A DNA stretch of 64,000 nt from Balaenoptera acutorostrata (lineage: Eukaryota > Chordata > Mammalia > Artiodactyla > Balaenopteridae), in NCBI RefSeq assembly GCF_949987535.1, contig NW_026645884.1, positions 186,001 through 250,000 on the forward strand. The letters run 5' to 3'. Under the pieces are notes generated by a model. The model was not told the DNA's origin, searched no databases, and worked only from the letters and a program-made list of their open reading frames with translations. Both the position numbers and the translations under genes were made by a program. Positions 1 through 13,442 of this stretch are shown piece after piece (position 1 is the stretch's first letter; each line of letters opens with the position of its first letter).

Positions 1-39
1 CAGCACAATATTCCATGACACATTTTGTCACAATACTCC

Positions 40-2612
40 ATGACCACTGTCATCACAGAGTTCTCTGCCCATATCATCACAATGTTCCTTGTCACCTTTA
101 ATCACAATGCTCCATGCCCTTTCATCACAATGCTCCAGAAATCTTGTCATCGCAATGTTCCATGACCATGTCATCACAATGGTCCATGGCCCTTGTCAGC
201 ACAATGCTCGAGAATTCCTGTCATCACAATGTTCCATGACCGTGTCATCACAATGCTACATGACCCTGGTCATCACAGTTCTCCATGACCTTTGTCATCA
301 CAATGCTCTATGTCGCTTTTCATCACAATTCTCAATGACCACTTTAATCACTATGCTCGCTGACCATTTTCATCATATTTCTCTAGTGTCATTACAATAC
401 CCCATGACCCCTTTCTTCACAATGCTCCATGATGCCTGTCATCACAATGCTCCATGGCTTTTGTTATCACAATGCTCCAGGACCAGTTTCATCACAATTC
501 TCCATCCCCTTTGTCATCATGGTGCACAATGAAACCTTTCATTAAAATGCTCCATGACACTAGTCATCACAATACTCCATGGCCTTTATCGTCACAATGC
601 TCCCATGCACTTTTCATCACGATGTTCCATGAATACTTTCATCACATTGCTCCATGACCATTGTCATCACAATAGTCCATACCCTTGTCAACTCAATGCT
701 GCATAATCCCTGTCATCACAATTCTCCATGACTGCTGTCATCACAATAATCCAGGACAATTTTCATCACAGTGCTTCATGCCCCCAGTCATCACAGTGCT
801 CCACGATACCTTTCATCACAATTCCTAGATGATCAATGTCATCACAATGCCCCATGACACTTGTCATCACAATTCGCTATGACCCTTGTCATCACAATAC
901 TCGATGAACCGTGTCATCACAGTGTTCCAGGACACATGTCATCACAATGATCCATGTCTACTTCCATCACAATGCTCCAATACCCCTGTCATCACAATGC
1001 TCCATGGCCCCTGTTATCATATTGCTCCATGATCTCTTTCATCACAATGCTCCATGACCACTGTCATCACCATGCCTCATAACGGCTCTCATCTCAATGC
1101 TCCATGGCCCCTTTCATCACAATGCTCCATGAACCCTGTCATCACAATGTACCCTGCCCTTTTCATCACAAAGCTCCGTGGGCCCTGTCATCACAATGCT
1201 CCATGCCCTTGTCATCAACATGCTCCAGAACTCTTGTCATCATAATGCTCCATGCCAATGTCATCAAAATGCCCCATGACACTTGTCATCACAATGCTCC
1301 ATGGCCTTTGTCTTCACAATGTTCCATGGCTCCTGTCATCACAGTGCTCCATGATACCTTTCATCGCAAATCTAGATGACCACTGTCATCACAATGCCCC
1401 ATGACAGATGTCATCACAATTCGCCATGGTCCTTGTCATCACAATGCTCCATGAACCGTGTCATCACAAGGTTCCAGGACACTTGTCATCACAATGATCC
1501 AAGATCACATTCATAACAGTGCTCCATGAACCCTGTCATCTCAATGCTCCATAGCCTTTGTATTCACAATGTTCCATGGCCCCTGTAATCACAGTGCTCC
1601 ATGACCCTTTTCATCACAATGCTCCAAGACCGCTCTCAACACAATGCCCCATGACGCCTGACATCACAAATCTCCATAGCCTCTCTTACCAAAAAGCTCC
1701 ATGATCGCTGTCAGCAGAATGTTCCATGACACTTTTCGTCACAATACTGCATGACCACTGTCATCACAGAGTTCTCTGCCCATTTCATCACAATGTTCCT
1801 TGTCACCTTTAATCAAAATGCTCCATGCCCTTTCATCACAATGCCCCAGAAATATTTTTCATCGCAATGTTCCTTGACTGTGTCATCACAATGCTCCATG
1901 GCCGTCATCATCACAATGCTCCAGAATTCTTGTCATCACAATGTTCCATGACCGTGTCATCACAATGCTCCATGGCCCTTGTCAGCACAATGCTCCGGAA
2001 TTCTTCTCATCACATTGTTCCATGACCGTGTCATCACAATGCTCCATGGCCCTTGTCATGACAATGCTCCAGAATTCTTCTCATCACAATGTTCCATGAC
2101 CGTGTCAACAAAATGCTCCATGGCCACTGTCATCACAATGCTCCAGAATTCTTGTCATCACAATGTTCCATGACCGTGTCATCACAATGCTCCATCGCCT
2201 TTGTCATCAGAATGCTCCAGAATTCTTGTCATCACAATGTTCCATGACCGTGTCCTCACAATGCTCCATGGCCCTTGTCAGCACAATGCTCCAGAATTCT
2301 TGTCATCACAATGTTCCATGACCTTGTCATCACAGTGCTCCATGGCCCTTGTCATAACAATGCTCTAGAATTCTTCTCATCACAATGTTCCATGACGATG
2401 TCATCACAATGCTCCATGGCCATTGTCATTACATTGCTCCCGAAATCTTGTCATCACAATGTTCCATGGCCCTGTCATCACAATGCTCCATGGCCCTTGT
2501 CATCATAATGCTCCAGAATTCTTGTCATCACAATGTTCCATGACCGTGTCATCACAATGCTCCATGGCCCTTGTGAGCACAATGTTCCATGACATTTTTG
2601 TCACAGTACTCC
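40..2612 (+). repeat. HOR U1: A-type core (40-1750) and short trimer zone (1751-2612)
   Basis: The core is the 1711-bp A reference. It opens with a 122-bp leader (40-161) marked by ACAGAGTTCTCTGCCCAT, contains the A-only 194-bp block (244-437) and the A-only 25-mer (774-798), and ends where the same ACAGAGTT marker recurs at 1751. The 862-bp trimer zone is 221 bp shorter than those of U3 and U5. The missing piece equals one 73-bp and two 74-bp trimers and falls between identical copies of CCATGGCCCTTGTCAT near 2045-2060. Apart from that, the unit is nearly identical to U3 at an offset of 5194 bp, with only scattered substitutions, for example GTCTTCAC near 1310. Confidence 0.92.
244..437 (+). 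repeat. A-core-specific 194-bp block
   Basis: Eight diverged monomers, starting at GTCATCACAATGCTACATG and ending just before the monomer that reads CCATGGCTTTTGTTATC. The block is present in A- and C-type cores and in U10 and U20. It is absent from B-type cores, where the flanking monomers are joined exactly in register through the shared core motif (U2: join at 2817). 194 bp is 8 times 24.25, so the change looks like an in-phase loss or gain between monomer cores. Confidence 0.88.
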
Positions 2613-5233
2613 ACGACCACTGTCATCACAGAGTTTTCTGCCCATATCATCACAATGTTCCTTGTCACCTTTAATCACAATGCTCCATGCCCTTTCATCA
2701 CAATGCTCCAGAAATCTTGTCATCGCAATGTTCCATGACCGTGTCATCACAATGGTCCATGGCCCTTGTCAGCACAATGCTCGAGAATTCCTGTCATCAC
2801 AATGTTCCATGACCGTGTCATCACAATGCTCCATGGCTTTTGTTATCACAATGCTCCAGGACCAGTTTCATCACAATTCTCCATCCCCTTTGTCATCAAG
2901 GTGCACAATGAAACCTTTCATTAAAATGCTCCATGACACTAGTCATCACAATACTCCATGGCCTTTATTGTCACAATGCTCCCATGCACTTTTCATCACG
3001 ATGTTCCATGAATACTTTCATCACATTGCTCCATGACCATTGTCATCACAATAGTCCATACCCTTGTCAACACAATGCTGCATAATCCCTGTCATCACAA
3101 TTCTCCATGACTGCTGTCATCACAGTAATCCAGGACAATTTTCATCACAGTGCTCCATGATACATTTCATCACAATTCCTAGATGATCAATGTCATCACA
3201 ATGCCCCATGACACTTGTCATCACAATTCGCTATGACCCTTGTCATCACAATACTCGATGAACCGTGTCATCACAGTGTTCCAGGACACATGTCATCACA
3301 ATGATCCATGTCTACTTCCATCACAATGCTCCAATACCCTTGTCATCACAATGCTCCATGGCCCCTGTTATCATATTGCTCCATGATCTCTTTCATCACA
3401 ATGCTCCATGACCACTGTCATCACCATGCCTCATAACGGCTCTCATCTCAATGCTCCATGGCCCCTTTCTTCACAATGCTCCATGAACCCTGTCATCACA
3501 ATGTACCCTGCCCTTTTCATCACAAAGCTCCGTGGGCCCTGTCATCACAATGCTCCATGCCCTTGTCATCAAAATGCTCCAGAACTCTTGTCATCATAAT
3601 GCTCCATGCCAATGTCATCAAAATGCCCCATGACACTTGTCATCACAATGCTCCATGGCCTTTGTCATCACAATGTTCCATGGCCCCTGTCATCACAGTG
3701 CTCCATGATACCTTTCATCGCAAATCTAGATGACCACTGTCATCACAATGCCCCATGACAGATGTCATCACAATTCGCCATGGTCCTTGTCATCACAATG
3801 CTCCATGAACCGTGTCATCACAAGGTTCCAGGACACTTGTCATCACAATGATCCAAGATCACATTCATCACAGTGCTCCATGAACCCTGTCATCTCAATG
3901 CTCCATAGCCTTTGTATTCACCATGCTCCATGGCCCCTGTAATCACAGTGCTCCATGACCCTTTTCATCACAATGCTCCAAGACCGCTCTCAACACAATG
4001 CCCCATGACGCCTGACATCACAAATCTCCATAGCCTCTCTTACCAAAAAGCTCCATGATCGCTGTCAGCAGAATGTTCCATGACACTTTTCGTCACAATA
4101 CTGCATGACCACTGTCATCACAGAGTTCTCTGCCCATATCATCACAATGTTCCTTGTCACCTTTAATCACAATGCTCCATGCCCTTTCATCACAATGCTC
4201 CAGAATTCTTGTCATCACAATGTTCCATACCGTGTCATCACAATGCTCCATGGCTATTGTCATCACAATTCTCCAGAATTCTTGTCATCACAATGTTCCA
4301 TGGCCGTGTCATCACAATGCTCCATGCCCTTTCATCACAATGTTCCAGAAATCATTTTCATCACAATGTTCCTTGACTGTGTCATCACAATGCTCCATGG
4401 CCGTCATCAGCACAATGCTCCAGAATTCTTGTCATCACAAAGTTCCATGACCGTGTCATCACAATGCTCCATGGCCCTTGTCATCACAATGCTCCGGAAT
4501 TCTTCTCATCACATTGTTTCATGACCGTGTCATCACAATGCTCCATGGCCCTTTTCAGCACAATGCTCCAGAATTCCTGTCATCACAATGTTCCATGACC
4601 GTGTCATCACAATGCTCCATGGACCTTATCATCACAATGCTCCAGAATTCTTGTCATCACAATGTTCCATACCGTGTCATCACAATGCTCCATGGCCATT
4701 GTCATCACAATGCTCCAGAATTCTTGTCATCACAATGTTCCATGACCGTATCCTCACAATGCTCCATGGCCCTTGTCAGCACAATGCTCCAGAATTCTTC
4801 TCATGACAATTTTCCATGACCGTGTCATCACAATGCTCCATGGCCCTTGTCATCATAATGCTCCAGAATTCTTGTCATTACTATATTCCATGTACGTGTC
4901 ATCACAATTCTCTATGGCACTTGTCATCATAATGCTCCAGAATTCTTGTCATCACAATGTTCCATGACCGTATCATCACAATGCTCCATGGCCCTTGTCA
5001 GCACAATGCTCCAGAATTCTTCTCATCACAATTTTCCATGACCGTGTCATCACAATGCTCCATGGCCCTTGTCATCACAATGTTCCATACCGTGTCATCA
5101 CAATGCTCCATGGCCATTGTCATCACAATGCTCCCGAATTCTTGTCATCACAATGTTCCATGGCCCTGTCATCACAATGCTCCATGGCCCTTGTCAGCAC
5201 AATATTCCATGACACATTTTGTCACAATACTCC
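2613..5233 (+). repeat. HOR U2: B-type core (2613-4104) and trimer zone (4105-5233)
   Basis: The 1492-bp core is the B reference. It lacks the 194-bp block (join at 2817) and one 25-mer, and carries B-specific bases such as CCACGACCACTG at its start, CATCAAGGTGC, TTTATTGTCAC, CAGTAATCC and GATACATTTC. The trimer zone is 1129 bp and begins with the marker CCCATATCATCAC. It includes several 73-bp trimers with the CCATACCGT tail and trimers with ATTACTATATTCC. The entire unit is repeated as U4 at +5415 bp with the same length of 2621 bp. Confidence 0.92.
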
Positions 5234-8027
5234 ATGACCACTGTCATCACAGAGTTCTCTGCCCATATCATCACAATGTTCCTTGTCACCTTTAATCACA
5301 ATGCTCCATGCCCTTTCATCACAATGCTCCAGAAATCTTGTCATCGCAATGTTCCATGACCATGTCATCACAATGGTCCATGGCCCTTGTCAGCACAATG
5401 CTCGAGAATTCCTGTCATCACAATGTTCCATGACCGTGTCATCACAATGCTACATGACCCTGGTCATCACAGTTCTCCATGACCTTTGTCATCACAATGC
5501 TCTATGTCGCTTTTCATCACAATTCTCAATGACCACTTTAATCACTATGCTCGCTGACCATTTTCATCATATTTCTCTAGTGTCATTACAATACCCCATG
5601 ACCCCTTTCTTCACAATGCTCCATGATGCCTGTCATCACAATGCTCCATGGCTTTTGTTATCACAATGCTCCAGGACCAGTTTCATCACAATTCTCCATC
5701 CCCTTTGTCATCATGGTGCACAATGAAACCTTTCATTAAAATGCTCCATGACACTAGTCATCACAATACTCCATGGCCTTTATCGTCACAATGCTCCCAT
5801 GCACTTTTCATCACGATGTTCCATGAATACTTTCATCACATTGCTCCATGACCATTGTCATCACAATAGTCCATACCCTTGTCAACTCAATGCTGCATAA
5901 TCCCTGTCATCACAATTCTCCATGACTGCTGTCATCACAATAATCCAGGACAATTTTCATCACAGTGCTTCATGCCCCCAGTCATCACAGTGCTCCACGA
6001 TACCTTTCATCACAATTCCTAGATGATCAATGTCATCACAATGCCCCATGACACTTGTCATCACAATTCGCTATGACCCTTGTCATCACAATACTCGATG
6101 AACCGTGTCATCACAGTGTTCCAGGACACATGTCATCACAATGATCCATGTCTACTTCCATCACAATGCTCCAATACCCCTGTCATCACAATGCTCCATG
6201 GCCCCTGTTATCATATTGCTCCATGATCTCTTTCATCACAATGCTCCATGACCACTGTCATCACCATGCCTCATAACGGCTCTCATCTCAATGCTCCATG
6301 GCCCCTTTCATCACAATGCTCCATGAACCCTGTCATCACAATGTACCCTGCCCTTTTCATCACAAAGCTCCGTGGGCCCTGTCATCACAATGCTCCATGC
6401 CCTTGTCATCAACATGCTCCAGAACTCTTGTCATCATAATGCTCCATGCCAATGTCATCAAAATGCCCCATGACACTTGTCATCACAATGCTCCATGGCC
6501 TTTGTCATCACAATGTTCCATGGCTCCTGTCATCACAGTGCTCCATGATACCTTTCATCGCAAATCTAGATGACCACTGTCATCACAATGCCCCATGACA
6601 GATGTCATCACAATTCGCCATGGTCCTTGTCATCACAATGCTCCATGAACCGTGTCATCACAAGGTTCCAGGACACTTGTCATCACAATGATCCAAGATC
6701 ACATTCATCACAGTGCTCCATGAACCCTGTCATCTCAATGCTCCATAGCCTTTGTATTCACAATGTTCCATGGCCCCTGTAATCACAGTGCTCCATGACC
6801 CTTTTCATCACAATGCTCCAAGACCGCTCTCAACACAATGCCCCATGACGCCTGACATCACAAATCTCCATAGCCTCTCTTACCAAAAAGCTCCATGATC
6901 GCTGTCAGCAGAATGTTCCATGACACTTTTCGTCACAATACTGCATGACCACTGTCATCACAGAGTTCTCTGCCCATTTCATCACAATGTTCCTTGTCAC
7001 CTTTAATCAAAATGCTCCATGCCCTTTCATCACAATGCCCCAGAAATATTTTTCATCGCAATGTTCCTTGACTGTGTCATCACAATGCTCCATGGCCGTC
7101 ATCATCACAATGCTCCAGAATTCTTGTCATCACAATGTTCCATGACCGTGTCATCACAATGCTCCATGGCCCTTGTCAGCACAATGCTCCGGAATTCTTC
7201 TCATCACATTGTTCCATGACCGTGTCATCACAATGCTCCATGGCCCTTGTCATCACAATGCTCCAGAATTCTTGTCATCACAATGTTCCATACCGTGTCA
7301 TCACAATGTTCCATGGCCATTGTCATCACAATGCTCCAGAATTCTTGTCATCACAATGTTCCAGGGCCGTGTCATCACAATGCTCCTTAGCCCTTGTCAT
7401 CACAAGGCTCCAGAATTCTTGTCATCACAATGTTCCATGACCGTGTCATCACAATGCTCCATGGCCCTTGTCATGACAATGCTCCAGAATTCTTCTCATC
7501 ACAATGTTCCATGACCGTGTCAACAAAATGCTCCATGGCCACTGTCATCACAATGCTCCAGAATTCTTGTCATCACAATGTTCCATGACCGTGTCATCAC
7601 AATGCTCCATCGCCTTTGTCATCAGAATGCTCCAGAATTCTTGTCATCACAATGTTCCATGACCGTGTCCTCACAATGCTCCATGGCCCTTGTCAGCACA
7701 ATGCTCCAGAATTCTTGTCATCACAATGTTCCATGACCTTGTCATCACAGTGCTCCATGGCCCTTGTCATAACAATGCTCTAGAATTCTTCTCATCACAA
7801 TGTTCCATGACGATGTCATCACAATGCTCCATGGCCATTGTCATTACATTGCTCCCGAAATCTTGTCATCACAATGTTCCATGGCCCTGTCATCACAATG
7901 CTCCATGGCCCTTGTCATCATAATGCTCCAGAATTCTTGTCATCACAATGTTCCATGACCGTGTCATCACAATGCTCCATGGCCCTTGTCAGCACAATGT
8001 TCCATGACATTTTTGTCACAGTACTCC
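5234..8027 (+). repeat. HOR U3: A-type core (5234-6944) and trimer zone (6945-8027)
   Basis: A-type core of 1711 bp, the same length as U1, followed by a 1083-bp trimer zone that begins with the A marker CCCATTTCATCAC and AATCAAAATGC. It keeps the three trimers that U1 lacks. The unit recurs as U5 at +5415 bp with identical length (2794 bp). Confidence 0.92.
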
Positions 8028-10648
8028 ACGACCACTGTCATCACAGAGTTTTCTGCCCATATCATCACAATGTTCCTTGTCACCTTTAATCACAATGCTC
8101 CATGCCCTTTCATCACAATGCTCCAGAAATCTTGTCATCGCAATGTTCCATGACCGTGTCATCACAATGGTCCATGGCCCTTGTCAGCACAATGCTCGAG
8201 AATTCCTGTCATCACAATGTTCCATGACCGTGTCATCACAATGCTCCATGGCTTTTGTTATCACAATGCTCCAGGACCAGTTTCATCACAATTCTCCATC
8301 CCCTTTGTCATCAAGGTGCACAATGAAACCTTTCATTAAAATGCTCCATGACACTAGTCATCACAATACTCCATGGCCTTTATTGTCACAATGCTCCCAT
8401 GCACTTTTCATCACGATGTTCCATGAATACTTTCATCACATTGCTCCATGACCATTGTCATCACAATAGTCCATACCCTTGTCAACACAATGCTGCATAA
8501 TCCCTGTCATCACAATTCTCCATGACTGCTGTCATCACAGTAATCCAGGACAATTTTCATCACAGTGCTCCATGATACATTTCATCACAATTCCTAGATG
8601 ATCAATGTCATCACAATGCCCCATGACACTTGTCATCACAATTCGCTATGACCCTTGTCATCACAATACTCGATGAACCGTGTCATCACAGTGTTCCAGG
8701 ACACATGTCATCACAATGATCCATGTCTACTTCCATCACAATGCTCCAATACCCTTGTCATCACAATGCTCCATGGCCCCTGTTATCATATTGCTCCATG
8801 ATCTCTTTCATCACAATGCTCCATGACCACTGTCATCACCATGCCTCATAACGGCTCTCATCTCAATGCTCCATGGCCCCTTTCTTCACAATGCTCCATG
8901 AACCCTGTCATCACAATGTACCCTGCCCTTTTCATCACAAAGCTCCGTGGGCCCTGTCATCACAATGCTCCATGCCCTTGTCATCAAAATGCTCCAGAAC
9001 TCTTGTCATCATAATGCTCCATGCCAATGTCATCAAAATGCCCCATGACACTTGTCATCACAATGCTCCATGGCCTTTGTCATCACAATGTTCCATGGCC
9101 CCTGTCATCACAGTGCTCCATGATACCTTTCATCGCAAATCTAGATGACCACTGTCATCACAATGCCCCATGACAGATGTCATCACAATTCGCCATGGTC
9201 CTTGTCATCACAATGCTCCATGAACCGTGTCATCACAAGGTTCCAGGACACTTGTCATCACAATGATCCAAGATCACATTCATCACAGTGCTCCATGAAC
9301 CCTGTCATCTCAATGCTCCATAGCCTTTGTATTCACCATGCTCCATGGCCCCTGTAATCACAGTGCTCCATGACCCTTTTCATCACAATGCTCCAAGACC
9401 GCTCTCAACACAATGCCCCATGACGCCTGACATCACAAATCTCCATAGCCTCTCTTACCAAAAAGCTCCATGATCGCTGTCAGCAGAATGTTCCATGACA
9501 CTTTTCGTCACAATACTGCATGACCACTGTCATCACAGAGTTCTCTGCCCATATCATCACAATGTTCCTTGTCACCTTTAATCACAATGCTCCATGCCCT
9601 TTCATCACAATGCTCCAGAATTCTTGTCATCACAATGTTCCATACCGTGTCATCACAATGCTCCATGGCTATTGTCATCACAATTCTCCAGAATTCTTGT
9701 CATCACAATGTTCCATGGCCGTGTCATCACAATGCTCCATGCCCTTTCATCACAATGTTCCAGAAATCATTTTCATCACAATGTTCCTTGACTGTGTCAT
9801 CACAATGCTCCATGGCCGTCATCAGCACAATGCTCCAGAATTCTTGTCATCACAAAGTTCCATGACCGTGTCATCACAATGCTCCATGGCCCTTGTCATC
9901 ACAATGCTCCGGAATTCTTCTCATCACATTGTTTCATGACCGTGTCATCACAATGCTCCATGGCCCTTTTCAGCACAATGCTCCAGAATTCCTGTCATCA
10001 CAATGTTCCATGACCGTGTCATCACAATGCTCCATGGACCTTATCATCACAATGCTCCAGAATTCTTGTCATCACAATGTTCCATACCGTGTCATCACAA
10101 TGCTCCATGGCCATTGTCATCACAATGCTCCAGAATTCTTGTCATCACAATGTTCCATGACCGTATCCTCACAATGCTCCATGGCCCTTGTCAGCACAAT
10201 GCTCCAGAATTCTTCTCATGACAATTTTCCATGACCGTGTCATCACAATGCTCCATGGCCCTTGTCATCATAATGCTCCAGAATTCTTGTCATTACTATA
10301 TTCCATGTACGTGTCATCACAATTCTCTATGGCACTTGTCATCATAATGCTCCAGAATTCTTGTCATCACAATGTTCCATGACCGTATCATCACAATGCT
10401 CCATGGCCCTTGTCAGCACAATGCTCCAGAATTCTTCTCATCACAATTTTCCATGACCGTGTCATCACAATGCTCCATGGCCCTTGTCATCACAATGTTC
10501 CATACCGTGTCATCACAATGCTCCATGGCCATTGTCATCACAATGCTCCCGAATTCTTGTCATCACAATGTTCCATGGCCCTGTCATCACAATGCTCCAT
10601 GGCCCTTGTCAGCACAATATTCCATGACACATTTTGTCACAATACTCC
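8028..10648 (+). repeat. HOR U4: B-type core (8028-9519) and trimer zone (9520-10648)
   Basis: Copy of U2 at +5415 bp, same total length (2621 bp) and same arrangement of variant trimers. U3+U4 therefore form a 5415-bp A+B pair that is repeated in tandem by U5 and the core of U6. Confidence 0.92.
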
Positions 10649-13442
10649 ATGACCACTGTCATCACAGAGTTCTCTGCCCATATCATCACAATGTTCCTTG
10701 TCACCTTTAATCACAATGCTCCATGCCCTTTCATCACAATGCTCCAGAAATCTTGTCATCGCAATGTTCCATGACCATGTCATCACAATGGTCCATGGCC
10801 CTTGTCAGCACAATGCTCGAGAATTCCTGTCATCACAATGTTCCATGACCGTGTCATCACAATGCTACATGACCCTGGTCATCACAGTTCTCCATGACCT
10901 TTGTCATCACAATGCTCTATGTCGCTTTTCATCACAATTCTCAATGACCACTTTAATCACTATGCTCGCTGACCATTTTCATCATATTTCTCTAGTGTCA
11001 TTACAATACCCCATGACCCCTTTCTTCACAATGCTCCATGATGCCTGTCATCACAATGCTCCATGGCTTTTGTTATCACAATGCTCCAGGACCAGTTTCA
11101 TCACAATTCTCCATCCCCTTTGTCATCATGGTGCACAATGAAACCTTTCATTAAAATGCTCCATGACACTAGTCATCACAATACTCCATGGCCTTTATCG
11201 TCACAATGCTCCCATGCACTTTTCATCACGATGTTCCATGAATACTTTCATCACATTGCTCCATGACCATTGTCATCACAATAGTCCATACCCTTGTCAA
11301 CTCAATGCTGCATAATCCCTGTCATCACAATTCTCCATGACTGCTGTCATCACAATAATCCAGGACAATTTTCATCACAGTGCTTCATGCCCCCAGTCAT
11401 CACAGTGCTCCACGATACCTTTCATCACAATTCCTAGATGATCAATGTCATCACAATGCCCCATGACACTTGTCATCACAATTCGCTATGACCCTTGTCA
11501 TCACAATACTCGATGAACCGTGTCATCACAGTGTTCCAGGACACATGTCATCACAATGATCCATGTCTACTTCCATCACAATGCTCCAATACCCCTGTCA
11601 TCACAATGCTCCATGGCCCCTGTTATCATATTGCTCCATGATCTCTTTCATCACAATGCTCCATGACCACTGTCATCACCATGCCTCATAACGGCTCTCA
11701 TCTCAATGCTCCATGGCCCCTTTCATCACAATGCTCCATGAACCCTGTCATCACAATGTACCCTGCCCTTTTCATCACAAAGCTCCGTGGGCCCTGTCAT
11801 CACAATGCTCCATGCCCTTGTCATCAACATGCTCCAGAACTCTTGTCATCATAATGCTCCATGCCAATGTCATCAAAATGCCCCATGACACTTGTCATCA
11901 CAATGCTCCATGGCCTTTGTCATCACAATGTTCCATGGCTCCTGTCATCACAGTGCTCCATGATACCTTTCATCGCAAATCTAGATGACCACTGTCATCA
12001 CAATGCCCCATGACAGATGTCATCACAATTCGCCATGGTCCTTGTCATCACAATGCTCCATGAACCGTGTCATCACAAGGTTCCAGGACACTTGTCATCA
12101 CAATGATCCAAGATCACATTCATAACAGTGCTCCATGAACCCTGTCATCTCAATGCTCCATAGCCTTTGTATTCACAATGTTCCATGGCCCCTGTAATCA
12201 CAGTGCTCCATGACCCTTTTCATCACAATGCTCCAAGACCGCTCTCAACACAATGCCCCATGACGCCTGACATCACAAATCTCCATAGCCTCTCTTACCA
12301 AAAAGCTCCATGATCGCTGTCAGCAGAATGTTCCATGACACTTTTCGTCACAATACTGCATGACCACTGTCATCACAGAGTTCTCTGCCCATTTCATCAC
12401 AATGTTCCTTGTCACCTTTAATCAAAATGCTCCATGCCCTTTCATCACAATGCCCCAGAAATATTTTTCATCGCAATGTTCCTTGACTGTGTCATCACAA
12501 TGCTCCATGGCCGTCATCATCACAATGCTCCAGAATTCTTGTCATCACAATGTTCCATGACCGTGTCATCACAATGCTCCATGGCCCTTGTCAGCACAAT
12601 GCTCCGGAATTCTTCTCATCACATTGTTCCATGACCGTGTCATCACAATGCTCCATGGCCCTTGTCATCACAATGCTCCAGAATTCTTGTCATCACAATG
12701 TTCCATACCGTGTCATCACAATGTTCCATGGCCATTGTCATCACAATGCTCCAGAATTCTTGTCATCACAATGTTCCAGGGCCGTGTCATCACAATGCTC
12801 CTTAGCCCTTGTCATCACAAGGCTCCAGAATTCTTGTCATCACAATGTTCCATGACCGTGTCATCACAATGCTCCATGGCCCTTGTCATGACAATGCTCC
12901 AGAATTCTTCTCATCACAATGTTCCATGACCGTGTCAACAAAATGCTCCATGGCCACTGTCATCACAATGCTCCAGAATTCTTGTCATCACAATGTTCCA
13001 TGACCGTGTCATCACAATGCTCCATCGCCTTTGTCATCAGAATGCTCCAGAATTCTTGTCATCACAATGTTCCATGACCGTGTCCTCACAATGCTCCATG
13101 GCCCTTGTCAGCACAATGCTCCAGAATTCTTGTCATCACAATGTTCCATGACCTTGTCATCACAGTGCTCCATGGCCCTTGTCATAACAATGCTCTAGAA
13201 TTCTTCTCATCACAATGTTCCATGACGATGTCATCACAATGCTCCATGGCCATTGTCATTACATTGCTCCCGAAATCTTGTCATCACAATGTTCCATGGC
13301 CCTGTCATCACAATGCTCCATGGCCCTTGTCATCATAATGCTCCAGAATTCTTGTCATCACAATGTTCCATGACCGTGTCATCACAATGCTCCATGGCCC
13401 TTGTCAGCACAATGTTCCATGACATTTTTGTCACAGTACTCC
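10649..13442 (+). repeat. HOR U5: A-type core (10649-12359) and trimer zone (12360-13442)
   Basis: Copy of U3 at +5415 bp with the same length. It shares CATAACAGTG (near 12121) with U1 (near 1512), where U3 reads CATCACAGTG, so single-base variants are shuffled between neighbouring copies. Confidence 0.92.
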
